Source of the DNA: a virus
DNA length: 64,000 nucleotides
Virus record (IMG/VR): IMGVR_UViG_3300031143_000003
Location: 1-64,000 of that record
Direction: 5' to 3' (one strand)
Part shown: one piece after another, positions 1-7,210 of the stretch
How the letters are laid out: every line of letters begins with the position of its first letter
Position numbering within the stretch: position 1 is the stretch's first letter
Translations under genes and position numbers: made by a program
The notes under the pieces: model-generated
The model's input: the letters and a program-made list of their open reading frames with translations, nothing else
The model's database searches: none
Told to the model about the DNA's origin: nothing

Positions 1-131
1 TCATACATACTGTCAATCATATCTATGACATTTTCTAGCTCCTCTACACCTCTTTGTTTAGCATACCTCTCAACTTGTGATTTAAGGTCGCTATCTGAAA
101 TGTCTAAAGTTATCGTTTGTGATTCATTCAT
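1..131 (-). CDS. Small phage protein, truncated by the window edge
   Basis: From an ATG at 131 the frame stays open for 43 codons to the window edge, so only the N-terminus is visible. It is rich in Asp, Glu and Lys and looks helical (SDSDLKSQVERYAKQRG). The ATG is one base past the stop of the 54-residue gene transcribed before it, and it lies inside a 21-base junction repeat that recurs at 295-315. No family recognised. Confidence 0.6.
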   Translation of the reverse strand, partial: MNESQTITLDISDSDLKSQVERYAKQRGVEELENVIDMIDSMY

Positions 132-149
132 CTTAGTCTTGTTTTAGTT
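129..149 (-). repeat. Gene-junction direct repeat, copy 1
   Basis: These 21 bases are identical to 295-315. Each copy contains the last codons of one small gene (ending LKQD and stop) plus the ATG of the next gene. A duplicated stop/start junction suggests cassette-like insertion or duplication of small genes by short homology. Confidence 0.75.
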
Positions 150-297
150 CGTTAGGGATTTCCATCCATCTAATTACTTCACCTTTCAATGTAGTTTCCC
201 ACATATCTAACCATTCTGTACCTGTGTAGTAGCACAACTTGATGTAGCCGTTACTCATTCTACACACATAGCTTCCTTCTTTTTTTGGGTGTTCCAT
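133..297 (-). CDS. Hypothetical 54-residue protein
   Basis: ATG at 297, stop at 133. The product is Trp- and Tyr-rich with evenly mixed charges (GTEWLDMWETTLKGEVIRW), resembling a small beta protein. It ends in ELKQD, nearly the same as the end of the 71-residue gene before it (IKLKQD), because the junction is duplicated. It is packed one or two bases from both neighbours, as in a polycistronic block of small early-type phage genes. Function unknown. Confidence 0.6.
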   Translation of the reverse strand: MEHPKKEGSYVCRMSNGYIKLCYYTGTEWLDMWETTLKGEVIRWMEIPNELKQD

Positions 298-315
298 CTT
301 AGTCTTGTTTTAGTT
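295..315 (-). repeat. Gene-junction direct repeat, copy 2
   Basis: Identical to 129-149. It covers the end of the 71-residue gene and the start codon of the 54-residue gene. Confidence 0.75.
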
Positions 316-514
316 TAATTATTCTTTCCCGTAGTCTAACATATGAATTGCCAACCTCTGCTAAATCCATCTGATTTTCCAATTCCTCGATTACTTTCTG
401 GTTAGCATATGCTTCCATGGTCTCGTGGATTAGGCCTTCATCGATACTAACCGTATCCCCATCCTGGGATATATAGTCGACCTGATCTAATAGTTCTTCT
501 GCTGTCTTATTCAT
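299..514 (-). CDS. Hypothetical 71-residue acidic helical protein
   Basis: A soluble, acidic, probably helical protein with many Glu, Asp and Leu and no Cys. The start ATG overlaps the stop of the gene transcribed before it by 8 bases (ATGAATAA arrangement), a coupling style seen throughout this window. It belongs to a block of tiny genes at the left end. No domain recognised. Confidence 0.65.
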   Translation of the reverse strand: MNKTAEELLDQVDYISQDGDTVSIDEGLIHETMEAYANQKVIEELENQMDLAEVGNSYVRLRERIIKLKQD

Positions 515-743
515 CTAATGTTCTTTCTAATATGTTACATTCAAATTTGATATCGTCCCAATCTGAATAGAATGAGTCTGCTAATAATGCGGCCTTAGCT
601 AACTCTATGGTTGAGTATACTCCGACTACCTCGTTTATCTCTGTTAATGCTATGTATATTTTCATATTACTGTTGTCTAGTGTTGTTAGGATGACCCTTA
701 ACTGGTCTAGGTGGAACCTAGATGTACGGGGTATGTTGCTCAT
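507..743 (-). CDS. Hypothetical 78-residue protein
   Basis: Small soluble protein. The stretch MKIYIALTEINEVVGVYST looks like a strand-turn-strand start and is common in short phage proteins, so an internal ATG at residue 27 is an alternative start. I kept the longer form because its N-terminal 26 residues look coding. It follows a terminator hairpin (804-845) and is the first gene of the leftmost block. Function unknown. Confidence 0.6.
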   Translation of the reverse strand: MSNIPRTSRFHLDQLRVILTTLDNSNMKIYIALTEINEVVGVYSTIELAKAALLADSFYSDWDDIKFECNILERTLDE

Positions 744-803
744 ATTTGTACAAAAAGCACCATGCTATAAAAATTGCTTAAGGCCTCTTTAAAATAAAGA
801 ATT

Positions 804-845
804 CCCCAACTGTTTACAACTAATTATTTAGTATAACAGTTGGGG
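804..845 (-). terminator. Rho-independent terminator after the AAA+ ATPase gene
   Basis: A perfect 11-bp inverted repeat (804-814 with 835-845, arms CCCCAACTGTT and AACAGTTGGGG) with a 20-base loop lies just past the stop of the AAA+ gene in the direction of transcription. It is followed by a T-rich tract. The T run is interrupted, so termination may be partial. The hairpin could also work on the opposite strand. Confidence 0.7.
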
Positions 846-867
846 TACTCTCTAACCTACATACCTA

Positions 868-2085
868 CTATGCATTGCGTATATCTGCAGCGCTGAATAG
901 AGCGTCTGCCGAATTATCTTGATCGAAGGTTTCATGTCCTTCTAGTATAACGTGCTTTTGAACTAATTGCTTAACGAACGTTCTTTCGCTATCTATTCCG
1001 CCTGCACCATCGAATTGAGGATAGATGCAAACTTCAGCAGACTCTTCGATTGTGAACCCATCGTACATCAGACTGGCCATCTCTATCGAAGCTCTTGTAC
1101 TGATGTGTGTACTGATACGTGGACATTCAGCCATTAGTTCTAAACGTGTACCACCTACTATGTTTGCGATACTTCTTAGATTGTCTGTTGTTACCTTAGG
1201 ATATATCATCTTAAGTAACTCAAATTCTTCGTCTTCATTCAATACATCCATTTCAACGATAATGAACCTATCTAGTAATGCTCTATCCATTACCCTAGTT
1301 GCGGTATACTCATTACCTATGTTGGCTGTTGCTATGAACGTAACTCCTTTTGCTACCTTAATGGTTGGACTACCTTCTGCTTCATCTAATCTTAAGTAGC
1401 GTTGTCCTTCATCTAACACAGTCATTAGTATGTTATGTGCATCGGGATGAGCTCTTGATAGTTCGTCTAATAATATGACCGCATTCTCAGTTTGAATTGC
1501 AGTAACGAAGTGTGCTTGTGCAAAGATAGTACCATCTTCCTTATTAAAGTGTGTGTTACCTATAAGGGTAGATCTAGGATCTTGTGTTGCTCCTAAATTG
1601 AAGTAGAAGTCTGGTCTATCTAATGCGCTAACTAGACTCTTTGCAGCCATTGTCTTTCCACAACCTGCTGGTCCAGTCATTAGTATGTTTTTTGCTCTCA
1701 TTGCTGACCTAACCAAATATTTCCATTTGAGGTCTGTCATTTTGAGTGTTTTTGGTCTTAGGCTAGTTGAGCTCGATATGAATGACATAAGCTCTAACTG
1801 TTCCTTTGGTAAGTCTGACGGTATCACGTTAAGTTGAGTAGCCGTAAGTTCTGGAAAGTCCTTAACTATTGACGTACCTGTCTGAATTGATTCGATCTTT
1901 GCAGTACCATACCTTAGTATATCATCTACACAAGTAACTTTAACCGCATTCCCATTCTTAAGGGCTACATCGCAAAGTCTAGCGTATCTATCATCATTTG
2001 GCCATGCATACTGATTGTCTGCTGTGTCCAATAATGTCTTGATTCCTTTGATAGTGGTTGGTGATAAATAAACTGTTTTTGTCAT
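868..2085 (-). CDS. MoxR/CobS-type AAA+ ATPase
   Basis: 405 residues. Walker A GPAGCGKT is at about 138-145 and Walker B VILLDE at about 203-208. A sensor-1-like IATAN and arginine-finger-like DRALLDRF follow, the signature of the AAA_5/MoxR group. The N-terminal ~110 residues are not recognisable. Such ATPases normally work with a von Willebrand A (vWA) partner to remodel or metallate target proteins, and a vWA protein is encoded at 9748-11748. The start carries the leader ACCTACATTATG shared by the class A genes rather than a Shine-Dalgarno. Family assignment is secure; the substrate is unknown. Confidence 0.88.
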   Translation of the reverse strand: MTKTVYLSPTTIKGIKTLLDTADNQYAWPNDDRYARLCDVALKNGNAVKVTCVDDILRYGTAKIESIQTGTSIVKDFPELTATQLNVIPSDLPKEQLELMSFISSSTSLRPKTLKMTDLKWKYLVRSAMRAKNILMTGPAGCGKTMAAKSLVSALDRPDFYFNLGATQDPRSTLIGNTHFNKEDGTIFAQAHFVTAIQTENAVILLDELSRAHPDAHNILMTVLDEGQRYLRLDEAEGSPTIKVAKGVTFIATANIGNEYTATRVMDRALLDRFIIVEMDVLNEDEEFELLKMIYPKVTTDNLRSIANIVGGTRLELMAECPRISTHISTRASIEMASLMYDGFTIEESAEVCIYPQFDGAGGIDSERTFVKQLVQKHVILEGHETFDQDNSADALFSAADIRNA

Positions 2086-2136
2086 AATGTAGGTATTTGG
2101 TTATTGTTATGTGTACGTGATTGTTAGTGTGATCGA

Positions 2137-2271
2137 TTATCCGATCATGTGTATTAGAACGATAAGTAGCCAATATGCTCCAATTATACTGACTGCTACG
2201 ATTAACGATTGTGTAGCCTCGATTGGATCTTCTTTGATGGCCTTTGCGAAGTCTTTGAATAGATCGATCAT
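2137..2271 (-). CDS. Small single-pass membrane protein, 44 residues
   Basis: ATG at 2271, stop at 2137. A charged amphipathic N-terminus (MIDLFKDFAKAIKEDP) precedes one hydrophobic segment of about 20 residues (residues ~22-42) ending near the C-terminus, so it is probably a small inner-membrane protein. It lies between the 58-residue gene and the AAA+ gene, in the unit started by the class A promoter at 2495. Such early membrane peptides can affect host envelope functions, but nothing here shows which. Confidence 0.6.
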   Translation of the reverse strand: MIDLFKDFAKAIKEDPIEATQSLIVAVSIIGAYWLLIVLIHMIG

Positions 2272-2276
2272 AATGA

Positions 2277-2453
2277 TTATAGTTTAGATTGTTTCTGATT
2301 GTACTTATCTGCAGCATCGCATAGTTCTTCGAATCGTGATCCTGTTTCAGCAGGCTTAACTGATTCACCATGTATAGTCATTCCATCTCTAGTGATTGTG
2401 ATTAGATTGTGACCGTTTAAATGTACTGCGTAATTTCCGAATTTCTTTGTCAT
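2277..2453 (-). CDS. Hypothetical 58-residue protein
   Basis: ATG at 2453, stop at 2277. It starts with a strand-rich half (FGNYAVHLNGHNLITITRDG) and ends with a helical half (RFEELCDAADKYNQ). It is the first gene after a class A promoter (core 2495-2525) and has the non-Shine-Dalgarno leader CCTACCTACATTATG. Function unknown. Confidence 0.65.
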   Translation of the reverse strand: MTKKFGNYAVHLNGHNLITITRDGMTIHGESVKPAETGSRFEELCDAADKYNQKQSKL

Positions 2454-2494
2454 AATGTAGGTAGGTAAGGTTAAGTTGTTATTGATTTATAGTA

Positions 2495-2560
2495 TAAATA
2501 TAAGCATTAAATGTTAAACCGGAAACTGTTTTGCAACTTAGTTTCGAAAGTTATTAACAG
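2495..2560 (-). promoter_or_regulatory. Class A promoter (early type), copy 1
   Basis: On the minus strand: GTTAATAACTT upstream element, then TTTCCGG, exactly 16 bases, TATATTTA. The core is 2495-2525. Only the -7-like box matches the Bacteroidota pattern (TAnnTTTG); TTTC sits at the position of TTTG. Confidence 0.8.
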
Positions 2561-2561
2561 T

Positions 2562-2759
2562 CTATATTATTGGGTTAGTTGGTCGCAATTGTGAGATTCG
2601 AAGTGTATATAACCGGAACGTACCTAAATTGATTGCGACTACGTTGACTTTGTTTATCTTATGTACTAGGTATTTGCTGAAGTCTCCACCTCTCTTACAT
2701 CTTGGTGTTTTGAATTTTGGAAGTAACTCTACGATTTGTGTTGTGAAAATGTCTTTCAT
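2562..2759 (-). CDS. Hypothetical basic 65-residue protein
   Basis: A basic protein (KFKTPRCKRGGDFSKYL) with a beta-rich second half. It has its own class A promoter (core 2803-2833) and the leader CCTACCTATATTATG, so it is probably a monocistronic early gene. Its end runs almost to the upstream element of the next promoter. No family recognised. Confidence 0.6.
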   Translation of the reverse strand: MKDIFTTQIVELLPKFKTPRCKRGGDFSKYLVHKINKVNVVAINLGTFRLYTLRISQLRPTNPII

Positions 2760-2802
2760 AATATAGGTAGGTAAGGTTAGTGTTAATGTGTTATTTATAG
2801 TA

Positions 2803-2868
2803 TAAATATAAGCATTCTATTCTTAACCGGAAACTGTTTGATCATTTAGTTTCATAAGTTATTAACAG
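2803..2868 (-). promoter_or_regulatory. Class A promoter (early type), copy 2
   Basis: Core 2803-2833: TTTCCGG-N16-TATATTTA, with TGCT directly before the -7 box. The upstream element GTTAATAACTTATGAAA matches copies 1 and 3. Confidence 0.82.
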
Positions 2869-2879
2869 TTTCGAATGTA

Positions 2880-3332
2880 CTATTCGTTAATATCTAAGAA
2901 ATAGATAGCATCTTCAGGATGTGTATTTGAAACGAAAGCATTATCAGCCCAAGTTTTAGCATTAACTGCCTTATATTGTGTTTGGCTATACAAGTTTGTA
3001 TTCTCCCAACCATTATTAATATCTGCTACAGTTAGACTAGCCAAGATGGTTTCGTCGATAAATACGATTTTCTTACCTTTCTTAGCAAATACTGTAACAT
3101 AGAAATCTAATCCTTCTGGACAAAACTCTACAGTGTGTAGAACTCCTTTTTTGTAACTGTTGATTGCCTGTGCAGGATTCTTCATTATAGCTACATTATC
3201 AAAGTCTCTACAATCTACAACGGTCATGAATCCAGCTCTACATTTAACTACCATTCTGAATTTACCAGATGTGTAGCTTGCAATGTGATTTACTGTGTGA
3301 ATGTCTGTAGTGTTGATTAGTTGATTGCTCAT
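2880..3332 (-). CDS. Hypothetical 150-residue protein under its own early-type promoter
   Basis: A soluble mixed alpha/beta protein with no transmembrane segment and no recognised motif. The N-terminal half is strand-rich (GKFRMVVKCRAGFMTVVDC). It is preceded by a class A promoter (core 3374-3404) and the leader ACCTACCTACTATG, and followed directly by the next class A promoter, so it is probably transcribed alone early in infection. Such genes often act on host functions. That is inference from position only. Confidence 0.65.
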   Translation of the reverse strand: MSNQLINTTDIHTVNHIASYTSGKFRMVVKCRAGFMTVVDCRDFDNVAIMKNPAQAINSYKKGVLHTVEFCPEGLDFYVTVFAKKGKKIVFIDETILASLTVADINNGWENTNLYSQTQYKAVNAKTWADNAFVSNTHPEDAIYFLDINE

Positions 3333-3373
3333 AGTAGGTAGGTTTAGTTAGTGTTAATGTGTTATTTATAGTA

Positions 3374-3438
3374 TAAATATAAGCATTCTAGCCTACACCG
3401 GAAACTGTTTTGTACTTTATTTTCATAAGTTATTAACA
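3374..3438 (-). promoter_or_regulatory. Class A promoter (early type), copy 3
   Basis: Core 3374-3404: TTTCCGG-N16-TATATTTA. The upstream element GTTAATAACTTATGAAAA is conserved with copies 1 and 2. Confidence 0.82.
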
Positions 3439-3441
3439 ATT

Positions 3442-3672
3442 TAGTGTGTTTATCACGCTGTGTAGAGTGATTGTGGGTCTGATGTGTTGAGTAGTCCCTC
3501 TAATCTGGCAAATCGGATGGTCTAGGAAAAAATAACGAGACCCGCACAAACGACCAAGGCCTTCTGAATATCCTACCGCCATTCGAACCTATATCCGCAG
3601 CCCACATCTATATCGTTAAGGTCAGGGTCTACAGTTATTGACGCCAGCAGATCAAATTTACACCGGATACAC
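3442..3672. other. Non-coding gap, possibly structured RNA
   Basis: No convincing gene. The stretch looks more GC-rich than its surroundings. On the plus strand GTGGGTCT near 3470 can pair with AGACCCGCAC near 3540, enclosing a small hairpin (ATCTG/CGGAT). A 35-codon minus-strand ORF starting in the second half looks spurious. A tRNA was considered and rejected because no T-arm can form. Confidence 0.35.
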
Positions 3673-3894
3673 CTAACCATCGATTAGGCTAATCTGGGAT
3701 CTGACTAGACTTGTATGACCCTTATTCTTATCTTTATACTGTGTCTTATACCTATCCTTATGTAGTTTATATAGATTCTTTTTAGTTGTAGATTCATTTG
3801 TTCTCTTCGTCTGAGTATAATATATGTGACGCCGAGCGTATGAATTAGATTCGATTATGATCAACGTCGAATGATTGATTGGACTTTGTTGCAT
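3673..3894 (-). CDS. Doubtful 73-residue basic ORF
   Basis: ATG at 3894, overlapping the end of the 82-residue gene by 34 bases. The composition is strongly basic and low in complexity (many Lys, Thr, Tyr), with no Shine-Dalgarno. It may be a real DNA-binding peptide or a chance frame. I keep it only because 3442-3860 is otherwise empty. Confidence 0.25.
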   Translation of the reverse strand: MQQSPINHSTLIIIESNSYARRHIYYTQTKRTNESTTKKNLYKLHKDRYKTQYKDKNKGHTSLVRSQISLIDG

Positions 3895-4109
3895 AATGCC
3901 ATGATATCCGCGTCTATTTTCATATCGAGATCGACGATATCGGATAGCATCTGAACATGTCTACGATGGGAGTCGAAGTCGAAAGTCGATATGTTCGGAT
4001 TGTTGGAGTTTGCGTTGCCCCAATGTATTGCTGATTGTAGTAAAGTAGCAACCATATCCTTATGTGTTTGGGCTAGGTCATGCTCCTGTTTTAGTCGTTT
4101 CATGTCCAT
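3861..4109 (-). CDS. Hypothetical 82-residue helical protein
   Basis: Mostly helical, with heptad-like spacing at both ends and a Ser/Asn-rich middle, compatible with a small antiparallel coiled coil. It begins MDMKRLKQEHDLAQTHKDM, so the third codon is an alternative start. It lies a few bases after the 89-residue gene. No family recognised. Confidence 0.55.
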   Translation of the reverse strand: MDMKRLKQEHDLAQTHKDMVATLLQSAIHWGNANSNNPNISTFDFDSHRRHVQMLSDIVDLDMKIDADIMALCNKVQSIIRR

Positions 4110-4127
4110 ACTGTGAATAATTATATC

Positions 4128-4397
4128 TTATGGTTTCTTATATATTGAATTCAATCTGATTACTATCTCGTTGCATGTCTCCATTTCGATTGGCATTATC
4201 GTTCTATTCGAATTACCCTTCGTTTCTAATAGTATTTTCTTTATGTAGTCTACATCCCATGTATATGCGTCAACGACGTTCCTATCAACTCTAATGTCTA
4301 TTAACCCATCGGATAGACATTTCTTGAGTTTATCATGTAGTTCCGATATTCTCATTACATGTACTAGTTGTTGAACTGTTCGTGTTTTTGGAGGCAT
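4128..4397 (-). CDS. Hypothetical 89-residue protein
   Basis: A basic N-terminus followed by helical segments (ISELHDKLKKCLSDGLIDI). No motif recognised. About 135 bases separate its start from the next gene, a stretch that holds a GC-rich tract (about 4475-4530) and no clear promoter. Function unknown. Confidence 0.55.
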   Translation of the reverse strand: MPPKTRTVQQLVHVMRISELHDKLKKCLSDGLIDIRVDRNVVDAYTWDVDYIKKILLETKGNSNRTIMPIEMETCNEIVIRLNSIYKKP

Positions 4398-4533
4398 GTT
4401 GTACTTTTATATATGGTTAGTTGATCTATTGTTTACTTGAAAAGACCTTAGATTTGACTTGTGACTAGTACTTTTTTGGGGTGACCGCTTGGGCGACGCT
4501 CATTGTTTGGGTGGGGCGGACGCTAATTGTTAA

Positions 4534-4680
4534 CTATGGGGTGGTGTCGAGCGCCATGTGTATACTCCTAACGTTGTATTTAGATACATACATTGCCAAT
4601 TCGTCAAGTTCGATCGTTGCACGAACGTATCCATCTGGGTGTATCTCATACTCTATTACTATGTATACTGATTTAGACAT
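4534..4680 (-). CDS. Hypothetical 48-residue protein
   Basis: ATG at 4680, stop at 4534. A compact beta-alpha protein (YIVIEYEIHPDGYVRATIEL). The start overlaps the end of the 106-residue gene by 8 bases, the same coupled arrangement used elsewhere. No family recognised. Confidence 0.5.
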   Translation of the reverse strand: MSKSVYIVIEYEIHPDGYVRATIELDELAMYVSKYNVRSIHMALDTTP

Positions 4681-4993
4681 CTATATCATGCTGTCCTGAT
4701 GTTGGAATAGATTCGTTAAGGGTGTTGTTTGAATTGAACATCGTTGGTGCGTCATTATAAATTATTCCTTCACAATACGGTTCAGTATACGTTACCTCTT
4801 GTCTATTCCACCAATTCCTGTCTGATGGATATTTCAGTGTTATGTTGTTATTCCATTCATATGGCTTAGTTGGACTGATTGTCCACCCTTCTATGTTTGG
4901 CAGTATGTCGTTTATCTTATCTATGAATTCTGTGATACCTACCGCATCTTCAAGTTGTATCGTCTTATTATCGAAATCTAGTCTAATCTTCAT
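4673..4993 (-). CDS. Hypothetical 106-residue protein
   Basis: I start it at MKIRLDF (ATG at 4993), which overlaps the stop of the preceding gene by 11 bases. The longer frame upstream lies inside that gene. The product is Trp/Tyr/Asn-rich and predicted mainly beta, with WNNNITLKYPSDRNWW in the middle. Soluble, without a recognised family. Confidence 0.55.
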   Translation of the reverse strand: MKIRLDFDNKTIQLEDAVGITEFIDKINDILPNIEGWTISPTKPYEWNNNITLKYPSDRNWWNRQEVTYTEPYCEGIIYNDAPTMFNSNNTLNESIPTSGQHDIDV

Positions 4994-5156
4994 GTCGTAC
5001 GCCTTTTTTGTTTTGTTTTCTAATCGTGTACTTCTTTTGTGCACGTTCTAGTTTAATGATCATTAGATCAATGGTTTGTTCGAAAGCAGGATCTGTATGT
5101 GCGTCTGTATCTACTCCATATAGTACTTCGCGAATTATCTCAGTGTCTATCTTCAT
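4983..5156 (-). CDS. Hypothetical 57-residue acidic protein
   Basis: The start is taken as ATG at 5156 (MKIDTEII), a few bases after the stop of the membrane-protein gene. An upstream in-frame ATG would overlap that gene by 60 bases. It has an acidic first half and a basic C-terminal tail (RAQKKYTIRKQNKKG). Function unknown. Confidence 0.5.
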   Translation of the reverse strand: MKIDTEIIREVLYGVDTDAHTDPAFEQTIDLMIIKLERAQKKYTIRKQNKKGVRHED

Positions 5157-5160
5157 ATGA

Positions 5161-5817
5161 CTATGTCTTCTTTTTGTTATTTCGTTTTCTCTTTTGCTTG
5201 TAATTCTTGCGTACTGATGCAATATAGTTTGCTATGATTATGATTGGTGCGCGTCTTCTAACAGCCCAATTCCAAAATAATAGTATGGATATGTACGTTA
5301 GTTCGAACATCGCCAATCCAGTAAATGGTATCATTAGCAACGTAGTCAATAGTAGTAATATTGATATGACCACGCTGAACGTGCCTTCCTTGAAGTCAGT
5401 TGATCGTATTTGCCACCATCCATATAAAAATATGAATACAACATACATTACAAAGAATGTCGTTGCAACTATTAGATGCACGATTCTTAACTCTTCTGTT
5501 ATTATTGCGGTTAGCATCAATCCTGTACATGCTGCGTTTAACATGTATGATAGTACATGTGACTTGATTCCATCGTACTTATCTTCTATCATCGTTGATC
5601 CGTTCAACCATAATCCAATTGACACTATTCCCAAATATATTGGCCATATGCCTGCAGTAATTGGAAGTACTCCAAATCTAGATAGTGCGTTTGTGTATAT
5701 GCTCCAATCGTCTACAACCATTCCTGCTATCAATGGTATCGATAGTGCGAGTACTAATGTTGTATCTATCCAATGTCGTTTCAGTGTACGTATGTTTTCA
5801 ATGTCCAACTTACGCAT
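5161..5817 (-). CDS. Multi-pass membrane protein, about six segments
   Basis: 218 residues with about six hydrophobic segments (roughly 18-37, 48-70, 88-106, 110-134, 148-170, 172-190) and a very basic C-terminal tail (KRKRNNKKK). The basic tail should stay in the cytoplasm. The layout resembles small DUF998/Frag1-like membrane proteins, but I cannot confirm that family. It is coupled by TAATG overlap to the 59-residue membrane protein transcribed before it, so the two may act together. Role unknown; changing host-membrane properties is a guess. Confidence 0.7.
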   Translation of the reverse strand: MRKLDIENIRTLKRHWIDTTLVLALSIPLIAGMVVDDWSIYTNALSRFGVLPITAGIWPIYLGIVSIGLWLNGSTMIEDKYDGIKSHVLSYMLNAACTGLMLTAIITEELRIVHLIVATTFFVMYVVFIFLYGWWQIRSTDFKEGTFSVVISILLLLTTLLMIPFTGLAMFELTYISILLFWNWAVRRRAPIIIIANYIASVRKNYKQKRKRNNKKKT

Positions 5818-5996
5818 TAATCACCCTTTCTCGATATCTGATATATCCAGTAGAAGATGATCATCATTGCAAATGGCCATGTGAACACCGTCATTATCCT
5901 ATTTTTGTGTGTTCTGTCTTTTTTAGCAAAACCTAAGATGTCAATCAGCGCTGTGATCGTTATTCCAATTACTATGTACCAATATATACCGCTCAT
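5817..5996 (-). CDS. Two-segment membrane peptide, 59 residues
   Basis: ATG at 5996; the stop overlaps the next ATG (TAATG). One hydrophobic segment at about residues 4-22, a basic loop (KKDRTHKNR), and a second segment at about 36-52. Both termini are likely on the same side. It lies directly before the six-segment membrane protein. Confidence 0.6.
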   Translation of the reverse strand: MSGIYWYIVIGITITALIDILGFAKKDRTHKNRIMTVFTWPFAMMIIFYWIYQISRKGD

Positions 5997-5997
5997 A

Positions 5998-6219
5998 CTA
6001 TTCCTCGTCTAAGTTACTATTATCAACTGTTTCAACATGATCTATTCTATGATGTTCAACATCATATACTTCGTCCATTTGGTCTACTGATTCAGCCAAT
6101 CGTGAGTCAGTAGAATATTGTCTATTTCCTGCGCAGTATGGACATGATCCTCCATTCCTGCATGTCTTATCGAATCGCTTCGATTTCGTGTATGGTTGTT
6201 TGCGTGTCCTACTCATCAT
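5998..6219 (-). CDS. Small Cys-rich, zinc-finger-like protein
   Basis: A basic N-terminal half containing CRNGGSCPYCAGNRQYST, with three Cys that could bind metal together with nearby His, then a very acidic C-terminal half. Proteins with an RNxGxCxxC-x2-NR core occur in other T4-like phages, from general knowledge, without assigned function. It overlaps the preceding gene by 11 bases. Translation may start at the second Met. Confidence 0.6.
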   Translation of the reverse strand: MMSRTRKQPYTKSKRFDKTCRNGGSCPYCAGNRQYSTDSRLAESVDQMDEVYDVEHHRIDHVETVDNSNLDEE

Positions 6220-6496
6220 TTAGTTTTAATATGAATATATTATGCGTTTTGTTTGATGTAGCCGTGATGCTAGAAATGATCTTACCTTCCCACTCTGATT
6301 GAGCTCGTACCATAGGTTGCCCAATGCATATATATGGTCCTCCAGCAGGATCTATCATATATAGATCAGTTTCATCTGCATTATCAGTTGGTCCATATCT
6401 ATATTTATCATTTTTGTCAAATTTCATTTCAACTGTGCCATCGCGCATGTCCGTGAATTCAATTAGATTGTTGTCTCTGTTTCTGTATTGTATCAT
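6209..6496 (-). CDS. Hypothetical 95-residue protein downstream of thyX
   Basis: A mainly beta, acidic, soluble protein with no Cys pair or nucleotide-binding motif. It overlaps the end of thyX by 4 bases, so it is co-transcribed and translationally coupled with it. Function unknown. Confidence 0.6.
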   Translation of the reverse strand: MIQYRNRDNNLIEFTDMRDGTVEMKFDKNDKYRYGPTDNADETDLYMIDPAGGPYICIGQPMVRAQSEWEGKIISSITATSNKTHNIFILKLNDE

Positions 6497-7146
6497 ATTG
6501 GGTAATTCAATGCGTTACTTATCATTGGGAATTCATTTACAAATATCGATTTTGCATCCCTTGCGATCAATTGTATTTCAAGTTGAGCATGTTCATCATC
6601 GCGTAATTGTAAGAAGTGTACCCATGATCTGATGCTGCCTGTCATGTATATCTTCGTTTTAGTCGCCAATGGTAAGACCATTCTAGCCTGTTCTCTTGCA
6701 ACTCCAGCATTGATCAAATTGTTGTAAGTCGTTTCCGCAACCCTTAATGCATGTTGTATGTCTTGTGAAGCAGATATACTGATGTCACCATGTTTTATCA
6801 ATGGATCAAACTCTTCAGTTGAACTCTGTCTATTGTTATCACATTGACGTCGAATAGATATATCTTCGAACATATCGTCCAATTTGTTGACATCTTGATA
6901 ACGTTGACTGAACTCTTGGAATGTGAACGATCTATGTCTGATCAATTGTATTCCTATCGCTTTACTTGTCTCAATTTCTAATGTCATGTACGCATGTTCG
7001 AATGGCGACCAATGATTGTTCTTAATCAAATAGTTTATGAGACCTTCAGGTTTCGCCTTCTTATCTGCTCTACCACTACTGACTCGTGCAACATGTACGA
7101 TGTGATCTTCTGCGTTTGGTGTGCTTTCTATTAATTGTACGTTCAT
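6493..7146 (-). CDS. thyX: Flavin-dependent thymidylate synthase ThyX
   Basis: 217 residues, normal length for ThyX. The signature RHRSFTFQEFSQRY is at about 70-83 (family RHRxxS..xSxRY), with the FAD/dUMP-binding HWSPFEHA before it. It converts dUMP to dTMP using methylene-tetrahydrofolate and NADPH. A class B promoter precedes it (7175-7199). The window also carries a ThyA-family gene (40791-41618) with dCMP-type specificity, so ThyX is probably the true dTMP synthase and the ThyA homologue has another job. Confidence 0.95.
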   Translation of the reverse strand: MNVQLIESTPNAEDHIVHVARVSSGRADKKAKPEGLINYLIKNNHWSPFEHAYMTLEIETSKAIGIQLIRHRSFTFQEFSQRYQDVNKLDDMFEDISIRRQCDNNRQSSTEEFDPLIKHGDISISASQDIQHALRVAETTYNNLINAGVAREQARMVLPLATKTKIYMTGSIRSWVHFLQLRDDEHAQLEIQLIARDAKSIFVNEFPMISNALNYPI

Positions 7147-7174
7147 GTATGTTTCTTATTTTGTTTGTATATAT

Positions 7175-7199
7175 CTAATATAATCATATTATTTGACAC
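7175..7199 (-). promoter_or_regulatory. Class B promoter (middle type) before thyX
   Basis: GTGTCA-N11-TATATT on the minus strand, preceded by a T run. The -7 box is slightly degenerate (TATATTAGA). About 25 bases separate it from the start codon. Confidence 0.7.
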
Positions 7200-7210
7200 T
7201 AAAAAATAAT

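Noticed and set aside
855-872. Plus-strand copy of the CCTACATACCTACTATG leader
   Set aside because: The ATG on that strand opens only an 8-codon frame. It is next to the terminator and is probably chance or leftover sequence.
1994-2371. 125-codon minus-strand frame
   Set aside because: It overlaps the AAA+ gene and two small genes in another frame. The small genes have the conserved leader and better starts, and the frame's composition (Asn/His/Arg-rich) looks non-coding.
3465-3545. Possible tRNA
   Set aside because: The closing stem and one hairpin exist, but no T-arm or normal anticodon loop can be drawn on either strand.
3570-3605. TTCGAAT that resembles a tRNA T-loop
   Set aside because: The bases flanking it (ATAGG and GGCGG) cannot pair, so no T-stem forms.
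4440-4533. GC-rich tract as a gene or terminator
   Set aside because: It offers only a 12-codon frame and no stable hairpin with a T run; left unassigned.
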